DNA from: Pseudomonadota bacterium
Lineage (GTDB): Bacteria > Chloroflexota > UBA6077 > JAJPHF01
Length of the DNA: 64,000 nucleotides
Reading direction: 5' to 3'
Assembly: GCA_021325365.1 (NCBI GenBank)
Contig: JAJPHF010000173.1
Location: 54,152 to 118,151 of the forward strand
Under the pieces are notes generated by a model. That model searched no databases. It was not told where the DNA came from and was given only the letters and a program-made list of their open reading frames with translations. This document shows, piece by piece, positions 23,767 to 31,475 of this stretch. The first letter of the stretch is position 1; each line of letters starts with the position of its first letter. The position numbers and the translations under genes are program-made.

Positions 23767-25335
23767 GTGGGCGAGGTCGCGCTGGCGGACGCACGGTCGC
23801 CCCTGGTGCTGACGCTGGACGTGGGCACCTCGTCGGCGCGCGCGATGGTGTACGACGCCGCCGGGCGCGCGGTCGCGGCCGCGGCGGCGCGCGGCTCCGT
23901 GCCGCTCGACACCACGCCCGACGGTGGCGCCGAGGTCGACGCCGACGCGCTGGTCGCCTGCACCGCGGCGCTCCTCGATAGGCTGGCGGCGGACGCGCCG
24001 GCGGCGGTGGATGGCGTGCGCGCCGTCGGCGCCGCGACGTTCTGGCACAGCCTGCTTGGCGTGGACGCGGAGGGGCGGGCGATCACTCCCGTGCTGCTGT
24101 GGGCCGACGCGCGCAGCCACGCCGCCGTCCGCGCGCTCCGCGCGACACTGGACGAGCGCGCCGTCCACGCCCGCACCGGCTGCGTGCTGCACTGGAGCTA
24201 CTGGCCGGCCAAGCTGCGCTGGCTCGCCGAGACGCGGCCCGACGTGGTGCGACGCGCGCGGCGCTGGCTGTCGTTCGGCGAGTACCTCTACCTCCAGCTG
24301 TTCGGGGAGACGCACAACAGTGTGTCGATGGCCTCGGGCACCGGGCTGCTGGACCAGCATACCTGCGACTGGGACCCGATGGTGCTCGCCGCCATCCCCC
24401 TCGATCCGGACAAGCTCGCGCCGCTCTCCGACGCGCCGCTCAGCGGCCTGCGGCCAGCGTACGCGGCCCGCTGGCCCGCGCTGCGCGGCGTGCCGTGGTA
24501 CCCGGCGCGCGGCGACGGGGCGTGCAGCAACGTGGGCTGCGGCTGCGTGACCTGCGACCGCTTCGCGCTGATGGTCGGCACGTCGGGAGCGCTACGCGTG
24601 GCCTGGCGGGCGCCCGAGGTGGCGATTCCCTGGGGCGCCTGGTGCTACCGCGTGGACGCGGCGCGGTTCGTGATGGGCGGCGCGCTGAACAATGGCGGGA
24701 ACCTGTTCGCGTGGCTCGACGACACCCTGCGCCTGGAGAACGGCCCCGCGCTCCAGGCCGCCGTGGCCGCCCTGCCCCCCGACAGCCACGGCCTGACGGT
24801 GCTGCCGTTCCTGGCCGGCGAGCGCAGCCCCGGCTGGGCGTCGGTCGCGCGCGGGGCCGTCGTCGGTCTGACGCTCGCCACGAAGCCGGTAGACATCCTG
24901 CGAGCCGGCCTGGAGGCGGTGGCGCTGCGGTTCGCGCTGCTGGCCGGCATCCTCGACGCGGTCGTGCCGGGCGCGCAGCAGCTCATCGCCACGGGCGGCG
25001 CGCTGCTCCGCTCGCCCACCTGGACGCAGATCATCGCCGACGCCGTGGGCCGCCCGCTGACGCTCTCCGCCGAGGGCGAGGCGTCCAGCCGCGGCGCGGC
25101 GCTCCTCGCGCTGGAGGCGCTGGGCGCCATCCCGAGCGTGGAGGCGGTGCCGGCCGAGCTGGGCGCCGCGTTCGCGCCCAACCCGGCCCACCACGCGCGC
25201 TACCAGGCGGCACTCGCCCGCCAGCAGCGGCTGTACGACCTGCTCGTGGGCACGGACACTGCCGCGGGTCCGCCGCCCGTGTCGTGCAGCCTGATGCTGG
25301 GCGAGCACGAGGGCGAATCGCCGACAGGCGGCTGA
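23767..25335 (+). CDS. FGGY-family carbohydrate kinase, probably gluconokinase
   Basis: About 522 residues. The GTG at 23767 is chosen over one at 23749 because AAGGAG then sits seven bases upstream. Actin-like ATPase fold: LTLDVGTSSARAMVYD (phosphate 1), the FGGY hinge-region motif VLLWADARSH, the phosphate 2 strand ALMVGTSGALR, and the adenosine motif LIATGGALLRSPTWTQII. The stretch GACSNVGCGCVTCDRF has four cysteines where relatives usually have one or two. Directly downstream are zwf, opcA and pgl, so phosphorylation of gluconate to 6-phosphogluconate is the most economical role. Xylulose or a related sugar cannot be excluded. Confidence 0.85.
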   Translation: MGEVALADARSPLVLTLDVGTSSARAMVYDAAGRAVAAAAARGSVPLDTTPDGGAEVDADALVACTAALLDRLAADAPAAVDGVRAVGAATFWHSLLGVDAEGRAITPVLLWADARSHAAVRALRATLDERAVHARTGCVLHWSYWPAKLRWLAETRPDVVRRARRWLSFGEYLYLQLFGETHNSVSMASGTGLLDQHTCDWDPMVLAAIPLDPDKLAPLSDAPLSGLRPAYAARWPALRGVPWYPARGDGACSNVGCGCVTCDRFALMVGTSGALRVAWRAPEVAIPWGAWCYRVDAARFVMGGALNNGGNLFAWLDDTLRLENGPALQAAVAALPPDSHGLTVLPFLAGERSPGWASVARGAVVGLTLATKPVDILRAGLEAVALRFALLAGILDAVVPGAQQLIATGGALLRSPTWTQIIADAVGRPLTLSAEGEASSRGAALLALEALGAIPSVEAVPAELGAAFAPNPAHHARYQAALARQQRLYDLLVGTDTAAGPPPVSCSLMLGEHEGESPTGG

Positions 25336-25409
25336 GCGCGGCGCCGGACGTCCGGCCCAAAAAGTGCGTTGTATAGTACTTGAGGATCCCAGCAGGAGGG
25401 GGAGCCGCT

Positions 25410-27044
25410 ATGGTCGATGCCGCCCGCGCGCAGGCCGCTTCGACGAGCCCCACCACCGCCTCGCCCGCGCCCGACGCGCTGGACGCCGCGCTTCTCGCGC
25501 CGACTCTACACGGCGAGGAGCCCAACCTGCTCCGCGAGGGGTTGCGCCGCGAGCGCACGGCGCCGCCGTGCGCGCTGGTCATTTTCGGCGCCTCGGGCGA
25601 CCTGACCAGCCGCAAGCTGATCCCGGCCCTCTACGACCTGGCGTTGCAGCGGCTGCTGCCGCCCGAGTTCGCCGTCGTCGGCGTAGCCCGCCACGCCTAC
25701 ACGGACGAGTCGTTCCGCAACATGCTGCGCGAGACCGCCGAGGAGTACGCCCGCACGCGCCCGCTGCGGCCGGAGGTGTGGGAGAGCTTCGCGGCCGGCA
25801 TCTATTACCTGCGGGGCGACCCGAGCGAGCCGGAGACGTATGCCCGGCTGGGGGCACAGCTGGACGAGCTCGACCGCACGCGGGGCACCTGCGGGCGCCG
25901 TTTGTTCTACATCGCCACGCCGCCCACGGTGTTCTCGGCGATCGTCCGCGAGCTGGGCGCGGCCAGCCTCAATCGCTCGGAGGCCCCCGACGGCTGGGTG
26001 CGAATCGTCATCGAGAAGCCCTTCGGCCGCGACCTGACGACCGCCCGCTTGCTCAACCGGACGGTGCAATCGGTCTTCCGCGAGAACCAGATCTTCCGCA
26101 TCGACCACTACCTGGGCAAAGAGACCGTCCAGAACATCATGGCGTTCCGCTTCTCGAACCGGCTGTGGGAGCCGCTCTGGAGCGAGCAGCACATCGACCA
26201 CGTGCAGATCACGGTCGCGGAGAGCATCGGCGTCGAGGACCGCGGCGGCTACTACGAGCAGGCGGGCGCGCTGCGCGACATGGTGCAGAACCACATGCTG
26301 CAGCTCCTGACGATGGTCGCCATGGAGCCGCCCGTGACGTTCGAGGCCGAGGCCGTGCGCGACGAGAAGCTGAAGGTGCTGCGCGCGCTGCGCCCGATCT
26401 CGCCGGCCGGCTTCACCCAGCAGGTCGTGCGCGGACAGTACGGCGAGGGCTGGATCGGCGGCCAGCACGTGCCGGGCTATCGGCAGGAGCCTGGTGTGGC
26501 GCCCAACTCCGACGTCGAGACCTACGTGGCGCTGAAGCTGTACCTGGACACCTGGCGCTGGGCCGGCACGCCGTTTTACTTGCGCCACGGCAAGCGGCTG
26601 CCCAAGCGCTCGACGGAGATCGTCGTGCAGTTCAAGCCCGCGCCGCACGTGCCCTTCGGCGGCGCCGCCGCACTGGGGCTCGACCCCAACTTGCTCGTGC
26701 TGCGCGTGCAGCCCGACGAGGGCATCACGCTGCGCTTCGGCGCGAAGGTGCCAGGGCCGGTGATGCAGCTGCGCTCGGTCAACATGGACTTCTACTACGG
26801 CAGCAGCTTCCTGGTCGAGTCGCCCGACGCGTATGAGCGGCTGCTCCTCGACTGCATGCTGGGCGACCGCACGCTGTTCATGCGGGCCGACGAGGTGGAG
26901 CAGGCCTGGAGCTTCGTGACGCCGATCTTCGACGCCTGGGCGCGGGAGCAGCCGGCCTTCCCGAACTACGCCGCCGGCACCTGGGGCCCCGCCGCGGCCG
27001 ACCAGCTGATCCGCCGCGACGGCCGGCACTGGCACCGGCCGTGA
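25410..27044 (+). CDS. zwf: Glucose-6-phosphate 1-dehydrogenase
   Basis: A 544-residue G6PD, the first enzyme of the oxidative pentose phosphate pathway (glucose 6-phosphate + NADP to 6-phosphogluconolactone). NADP fingerprint GASGDLTSRKL at 60-70; active-site signature RIDHYLGKE at 230-238; later ALRDMVQNHMLQLLTMVAMEP and YVALKLYLDTWRWAGTPFYL. An N-terminal extension of about 50 Ala/Pro-rich residues makes it longer than the usual 480-510. The ATG at 25410 has AGGAGGGGG upstream. A TATAGT at 25372-25377 could be a -10 box, though it lacks a good -35. First of a zwf-opcA-pgl operon, the order known from cyanobacteria and actinobacteria. Confidence 0.97.
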   Translation: MVDAARAQAASTSPTTASPAPDALDAALLAPTLHGEEPNLLREGLRRERTAPPCALVIFGASGDLTSRKLIPALYDLALQRLLPPEFAVVGVARHAYTDESFRNMLRETAEEYARTRPLRPEVWESFAAGIYYLRGDPSEPETYARLGAQLDELDRTRGTCGRRLFYIATPPTVFSAIVRELGAASLNRSEAPDGWVRIVIEKPFGRDLTTARLLNRTVQSVFRENQIFRIDHYLGKETVQNIMAFRFSNRLWEPLWSEQHIDHVQITVAESIGVEDRGGYYEQAGALRDMVQNHMLQLLTMVAMEPPVTFEAEAVRDEKLKVLRALRPISPAGFTQQVVRGQYGEGWIGGQHVPGYRQEPGVAPNSDVETYVALKLYLDTWRWAGTPFYLRHGKRLPKRSTEIVVQFKPAPHVPFGGAAALGLDPNLLVLRVQPDEGITLRFGAKVPGPVMQLRSVNMDFYYGSSFLVESPDAYERLLLDCMLGDRTLFMRADEVEQAWSFVTPIFDAWAREQPAFPNYAAGTWGPAAADQLIRRDGRHWHRP

Positions 27045-27144
27045 CGCGTGCTGCGTGCCGCGTACCGAGTGCCGGGCGGGGCGGGCGCCTACTGGACCTG
27101 GCCACGACACCCCGATCGCTCCGGCCCGGCGGGAGGAGAACAGA

Positions 27145-28341
27145 ATGAGCGTCGAGCAAGCGCCCGCCGCGCGGAACCCGGCACGCAGCACGCACCACTC
27201 CGCCCATGAATCGGCCGTCTGGGAGGCCCAGAACGTCTCCGTGGCCGATGTGGAGCGGCAGCTCCAGCGCAACCTGCGCGAGCTGTCGACCCCAATCGCG
27301 CACGGCACGGCGGCGCACCCGCCGCCGCGCGCGAGCGTGCTGAACCTCGTGGTCCACGCCGACGAGGATGGGGAGGCCGACCGCGCTAGCGAGGCGATGG
27401 CCTCGCTGGCGATCCGGCACCCGTCGCGGACCCTGCTGCTCGTGACCGCGCCCGACGCCGCCACTGACGGCCTCGACGCGAGCGTGCGCACGCAGCGGGC
27501 GCGCGGCCCCGGCGGCCAGACCCAGCTGTGCTTCGAGGAGGTGCGGCTGCTAGCCCGGGGCGCCACGGCGCTTCATCTTGCCAGCGTCGTTGAGCCGCTG
27601 CTGATGAGCAACCTGCCGACCTATCTCTGGTGGCTCGGCCGTCCGCCTGGCTCCAACGACCCGCTGCTGCGCCTCTGCGACCGGTTAATCGTCGATTCGG
27701 CCGAGTTTCCCGACGCGCTGGCGGGGCTAGCCGCGCTCGACGCCTGCGCCGCCGGCAGCGACAAGAACCTGGAGCTAGGCGACCTCGGCTGGCGGCGCAT
27801 CGCGCCCTGGTGCCAGCTCATCGCCCAGTTCTTCGACCCGCCCGACGCCCGCCCCTACCAGCACCGCCTGCGCCGCGTGACGGTCGAGTACGCCTTGACG
27901 CCGAGCGGCGTGGTCAGCGCCGCGCCGCTTCTGCTCGTGGGCTGGCTGGCCGCGCGCCTGAGCTGGGAGCCGGAGACGGTCACGACCGCACGGGGCGCCC
28001 TCGACAGCCTGTTCACGCCGCTCCAGCCGGGCGCCGATGGCGAGGGCATCACGGTCCGCATTCGGCCGCGGCCGAGCAGCCACCTGCCCGCTGGGGCGTT
28101 GCTGGCCGTGACGCTGGCCGCTGGCACCGACGCGACGGCCGCGAGCTTCGAGGTGCGGGTGGGCGACGACGCGGCTTGCGGTATCACCCGCGCCGTGCTG
28201 CCGGGAGTGCGCGAGATCGAGCGCACGGCGCCACTCGGCAAGGCCCGCCCGGCTGAGCTGCTGGCGCACGAGCTGGAGCGGGCCGTCGCCGATCCAATCT
28301 ATGCCGAGAGCCTGGCGATGGTGGGGCGGCTGGTTCGGTAA
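27145..28341 (+). CDS. opcA: Glucose-6-phosphate dehydrogenase assembly/activator protein OpcA
   Basis: A 398-residue OpcA-family protein, which binds and activates G6PD in cyanobacteria and actinobacteria. Recognised by position after zwf and by family sequence: RASVLNLVVHADEDGEAD, LAIRHPSRTLLLV, ASVVEPLLMSNLPTYLWW and DRLIVDSAEF. The C-terminal domain (about 240-398) is also typical. ATG start with GGGAGGAGAAC upstream, 100 bases after zwf. The last 14 codons, the stop and the following bases are exactly duplicated downstream (28361-28423), so the true end is followed by a non-coding echo of itself. Confidence 0.93.
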   Translation: MSVEQAPAARNPARSTHHSAHESAVWEAQNVSVADVERQLQRNLRELSTPIAHGTAAHPPPRASVLNLVVHADEDGEADRASEAMASLAIRHPSRTLLLVTAPDAATDGLDASVRTQRARGPGGQTQLCFEEVRLLARGATALHLASVVEPLLMSNLPTYLWWLGRPPGSNDPLLRLCDRLIVDSAEFPDALAGLAALDACAAGSDKNLELGDLGWRRIAPWCQLIAQFFDPPDARPYQHRLRRVTVEYALTPSGVVSAAPLLLVGWLAARLSWEPETVTTARGALDSLFTPLQPGADGEGITVRIRPRPSSHLPAGALLAVTLAAGTDATAASFEVRVGDDAACGITRAVLPGVREIERTAPLGKARPAELLAHELERAVADPIYAESLAMVGRLVR

Positions 28342-28423
28342 AGGGGGAGACGCGATCGATTCTATGCCGAGAGCCTGGCGATGGTGGGGCGGCTGGTTCG
28401 GTAAAGGGGGAGACGCGATCGAT
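28298..28423 (+). repeat. Exact 63-bp tandem duplication over the opcA stop codon
   Basis: Copies 28298-28360 and 28361-28423 are identical. Each contains the last codons of opcA, its TAA stop and the GGGGGAGACGCGATCGAT tail. The perfect identity implies a recent event. It lengthens the opcA-pgl spacer from about 46 to 109 bases. Confidence 0.95.
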
Positions 28424-28450
28424 GGTACTCAAGCCCGAGGCGGCCCGCTG

Positions 28451-29185
28451 ATGACGGAGCATCCGACCCGCAGCGTGATTGTCGCCGCCGACGCGGAGGC
28501 GCTGAGCCGTCAGGCCGCGCCCTACATCGCGCAGACGCTGGCCGCGGCGGCCGCGCGGGGCACCTGCGCCGTGGCGCTGTCCGGCGGCTCGACCCCGCGG
28601 CGCACGCACGAGCTGCTGGCCGCGCCGCCGCTCTGTGACACGGTCCCCTGGGACCGGCTGCACGTCTTCTGGGGAGACGAGCGCTGCGTGCCGCCCGACG
28701 ATCCGGACAGCAACTACTACATGGCCTACGAGACGCTACTGTCGCGGGTGCCCATCCCGGCGCGCAACGTCCACCGTGTGCCCACCGAGGCCGGTCCGCC
28801 CGTCGCCGTGGCGGCCCACTACGAGCGCGAGCTACGGGGCCACTTCGGCCTGGAGGTCGAGGACCTGCCCATCTTCGACCTGATCCTGCTCGGCATGGGG
28901 CCCGACGGCCACACCGCCTCGCTCTTCCCGGGCGGCGCGGCGGTCGACGAGACGCGCCGCCTCGTCGTGCCCAGCGAGATCGACTACATGCCGCATCCGC
29001 GGGTCACGTTCACGCTGCCCGTACTCAACGCGGCGCGGGCGGTCGCGTTCCTCGTCGCGGGCCGCGACAAGGCGCCCGCGCTCGCCCGTGCGCTGGCGGG
29101 CGACCCCGGCGTCCCCGCCGGCCGGGTCCAGCCCACGGCGGGCGAGCTGCGCTGGTACGTGGACCGGGCCGCCACGGGCCAGTAG
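28451..29185 (+). CDS. pgl: 6-phosphogluconolactonase
   Basis: A 244-residue Pgl of the SugarP_isomerase/NagB-like fold (DevB type), hydrolysing 6-phosphogluconolactone to 6-phosphogluconate, the step after zwf. Signatures: ALSGGSTPRRTHELLA, WDRLHVFWGDERCVPPDDPD and SNYYMAYETLL, then FDLILLGMGPDGHTASLFPG. Length and motifs are normal. ATG start with GAGG 11 bases upstream; the 63-bp duplication lies just before it and could affect its translation or coupling to opcA. Converges on a HAD gene across a small hairpin at 29188-29205. Confidence 0.95.
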   Translation: MTEHPTRSVIVAADAEALSRQAAPYIAQTLAAAAARGTCAVALSGGSTPRRTHELLAAPPLCDTVPWDRLHVFWGDERCVPPDDPDSNYYMAYETLLSRVPIPARNVHRVPTEAGPPVAVAAHYERELRGHFGLEVEDLPIFDLILLGMGPDGHTASLFPGGAAVDETRRLVVPSEIDYMPHPRVTFTLPVLNAARAVAFLVAGRDKAPALARALAGDPGVPAGRVQPTAGELRWYVDRAATGQ

Positions 29186-29187
29186 CA

Positions 29188-29205
29188 GGCGCGGGATAGC
29201 GCGCC
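29188..29205. terminator. Small GC hairpin between convergent genes
   Basis: GGCGCG / CGCGCC with a six-base loop, directly after the pgl stop and before the end of the HAD gene. A weak candidate terminator. Confidence 0.35.
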
Positions 29206-29207
29206 GC

Positions 29208-29954
29208 TCAGCGCTCCCGTTCCTCGCGGCCGGGGACCGCGGGCTCCCCGGCCACGGCCTCGCCGGCAACCGGAGCGCGCGCCGCCGCGAGCAGCGTCGG
29301 CAGGTCGTACGCCAACAGATCGCCGATGTGATCGATGCTCACATCCGCCGGCGGGTTCGCGGCCAGAATCTGCGGGTCGTGGGCATAGTGTCCCTGGCGG
29401 GGGAACACGGTCGTCACGCGCGTGCCCCAGGCGGCCTTGATCGCGGCGAGGATGTACAGCTTGTCGTCGACCAGGATGTAGTGCTCGGCCGGGTAACGGG
29501 CCGCGACGTCGTCCAGCTCCCGCTCCTTGTGGACGTAGATGAGGACGTTGCCCTCAACGGCGTCCCAGATGCCCGAGCGCTGCACCTTGCGCGGCTGGAA
29601 CACCACGTCGCCGTCCGAGAGGATGACGGTCGGCCCCCAGGTGCGCAGCCGCGCCAGCACGTCGAGCGCGCCCGGAAAGAGCCGCTTGGCGAACGGGTAG
29701 TCCACCAAGAAGAAGGAGAGGGCGCATAGCTCGGGCTCGTGCGGGTGCTCGATGCGGTAGCGCTGCAGCGCGCCAAGATAGTCGCGGTAGCCAAGCTCGT
29801 CGGACAGCGCCATCAGGATGGCCCAGTAGCGCTCCCAGCACGCTGGCCCGAACGCTCGTTCGACGTACTGTCGCAGGTCGTCGACCACGCGGTCGTTGTC
29901 GAGGAGCGTATTGTCCACGTCCACCAGGGACACGACCGGAGCGAGCGTGTGCAT
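29208..29954 (-). CDS. HAD-superfamily hydrolase
   Basis: A 248-residue HAD protein. Motif I is LVDVDNTLLDND (D12, D14), motif II is TVILSDGDVVF, a motif III lysine is likely in RKVQRSG or the following helix, and motif IV is EHYILVDDKLYIL. An alpha-helical cap of about 80 residues lies between I and II, so it is a C1-type phosphatase. The cap (RYWAILMALSDELGYRDYLG) is specific enough to mark a family, but I do not recognise its substrate. ATG at 29954 with GGAGGTCACC upstream. Monocistronic. Confidence 0.85.
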   Translation of the reverse strand: MHTLAPVVSLVDVDNTLLDNDRVVDDLRQYVERAFGPACWERYWAILMALSDELGYRDYLGALQRYRIEHPHEPELCALSFFLVDYPFAKRLFPGALDVLARLRTWGPTVILSDGDVVFQPRKVQRSGIWDAVEGNVLIYVHKERELDDVAARYPAEHYILVDDKLYILAAIKAAWGTRVTTVFPRQGHYAHDPQILAANPPADVSIDHIGDLLAYDLPTLLAAARAPVAGEAVAGEPAVPGREERER

Positions 29955-30080
29955 GTGGTGACCTCCGGACGGCGTGGCGCGCGGCACCCGCTACACTATA
30001 GCCCGCGCCGCGCCAGCCGCTCGGCGCCCCGCCGGCGGCAGCGCCGTCGAGCGCCGTGGCCTCGGTCGACGCGCGGTCCG

Positions 30081-30650
30081 CTAGGCTACCGCATCGACCT
30101 GCGCGAGCGGCGGCGTCGCCGCGCCGGCCTGCGTGGACCCGTTGGCTCCGTAGGGCATGAAGCCCTGCACGACTTGCTGGACCGCCGCGCGCAGGTCGTC
30201 GGTGGAAAGCCCCTTCTGCTGGAGCAGCTGGCCCAGGTCCTGTCCCCCGGCCAGCTGGGACGTGAGGTCGCTCGCGCTCTCGCCCAGCTTGTCCGCAATC
30301 GCGCCCAGCACCTGCTGCCCGATCTGCTGATCGATGCCGCCGGTTGGGTCCGCCTGCTGATGGTGGTGATGATGGACGGGGACCGAGGCGCCGCCGCTGC
30401 CGGCTCCCGCGGCCTCGGTCGTCTTCTCCCGAGCCGCCTCGATCGCGGTGCGCAGGTCCTGGGTGGACACGCCATGGGCCTTGGCGATGTCGCTCAGGTG
30501 CTGCCCACTCTGTAGCTGGCTCTGTAGGCCCTGCACGCTCATCCCGAGCGTGTCGGCGACGGCCCGGGCCACGTCGGGCCGCAGCTGGTGTTGGTGCGAG
30601 GGCCAGGCGCTCGGCGCGCTGCCGCTGGCGGTGCTGGGGTCGATCGCCAC
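30081..30650 (-). CDS. Tandem-repeat helical protein with His-rich linker
   Basis: A 189-residue protein. The GTG at 30650 has GAGGAGGATC upstream; the frame is open much further. Two homologous helical repeats of about 40 residues are visible: SVQGLQSQLQSGQHLSDIAK-AHGVSTQDLRTAI and SASDLTSQLAGGQDLGQLLQ-QKGLSTDDLRAAV. Each reads as helix, G-x-x-L turn, helix, like LysM-adjacent or DUF-type repeats of actinobacterial secreted proteins. They are joined by a linker containing five consecutive histidines (VHHHHHQQ), which might bind metal. No signal peptide is evident. Function unknown. Confidence 0.65.
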   Translation of the reverse strand: MAIDPSTASGSAPSAWPSHQHQLRPDVARAVADTLGMSVQGLQSQLQSGQHLSDIAKAHGVSTQDLRTAIEAAREKTTEAAGAGSGGASVPVHHHHHQQADPTGGIDQQIGQQVLGAIADKLGESASDLTSQLAGGQDLGQLLQQKGLSTDDLRAAVQQVVQGFMPYGANGSTQAGAATPPLAQVDAVA

Positions 30651-30971
30651 GAGATCCTCCTCGGCGGTGCGGGCCGCTCCACCAACTGCAGCCGGCCCCG
30701 CAGCCCCGGAAGGCCGTCGCTCGCTGCTTGCACCATAGCGGCTCCGACGGCCGGCGCGACAGAGCCGTTCGAACTCTTCTCGCCAGTCCGGCGTACCGTG
30801 CGCCACCGAGGAGCACGGCCCGAGGCGCCGCACGGGCTGGCCGGCGGGCCGGAGCGGGCGGCGGAAGGCCGCGAGCAAGGTGATTCGTTACGTGTCGTAA
30901 TTCTTTACGCGCTGCCGGGACCCGGTTAGACTGGGGCAGGTCAGGCGTCTGCACGCTGAGGGAGGCTGTCC
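30651..30971. other. Divergent intergenic region, 321 bp
   Basis: Between the His-rich repeat protein and the proline-rich surface protein. It contains the promoter at 30904-30932 for the plus-strand gene. Nothing else identified. Confidence 0.5.
30904..30932 (+). promoter_or_regulatory. Putative promoter of the proline-rich surface protein
   Basis: TTTACG, a 17-base spacer and TAGACT. Transcription would start near 30939, 33 bases before the ATG. Confidence 0.4.
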
Positions 30972-31409
30972 ATGCGGTTGGCCCGAACGCTCGTCGTCCT
31001 GGGATGTGTCGTGGTGTTGAGCGGCGTGGCACCGGCCGCGAGGACGGTCTCCGCGGATGTGTCGGACCCCGCGGATGGCCCCGGCGTGGCCCAGATACCG
31101 ATCGTGCCCCGGCACCGCCGCCACCCCCTGCCGGTGCCCGTGCCTGGGCCGTTGCCGGTGCCCGTGCCCGTCACGGTCCCCGTGCCGGTCCTGCCGCTCG
31201 CCCCGCCGCCCCCGCCGGTCCTCTTGCCGCCGCCGCCCCCGCCGGCCGCCGGCGTCCCGGCCGTGCCGATTATTCCGGAGGCGGACAGCGGGAACCTGCT
31301 GGCTCTCGGGATAGCCGCGCTCGCCCTGCTGGAAGGCGTCCGCCGGTTCAGGGGGCGGCGACAGCAGATGGCGCTGGCCGCTGCCGCGGCGCGGCCGACT
31401 GCGGGCTGA
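30972..31409 (+). CDS. Secreted proline-rich protein with PEP-CTERM-like tail
   Basis: A 145-residue exported protein. A signal peptide covers 1-28 (ARTLVVLGCVVVLSGVAPA). The middle is a PV/PP-rich repeat (VPVPGPLPVPVPV, then runs of six prolines) that should form a stiff polyproline rod. The C-terminus, IPEADSGNLLALGIAALALL followed by EGVRRFRGRR, has the order of a PEP-CTERM/LPXTG-like sorting signal: a Pro-Glu motif, one hydrophobic helix and a basic stop. About 15 more residues follow the basic cluster. ATG start with GAGGGAGG upstream. Probably a surface or stalk protein; a matching exosortase gene is not in the window. Confidence 0.7.
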   Translation: MRLARTLVVLGCVVVLSGVAPAARTVSADVSDPADGPGVAQIPIVPRHRRHPLPVPVPGPLPVPVPVTVPVPVLPLAPPPPPVLLPPPPPPAAGVPAVPIIPEADSGNLLALGIAALALLEGVRRFRGRRQQMALAAAAARPTAG

Positions 31410-31475
31410 CGAGCGACATCGGGGCATGTCCCCGCGTAGCGCCTGTTGCCGTGAGCCGCGGACTCCCGGGGCATA

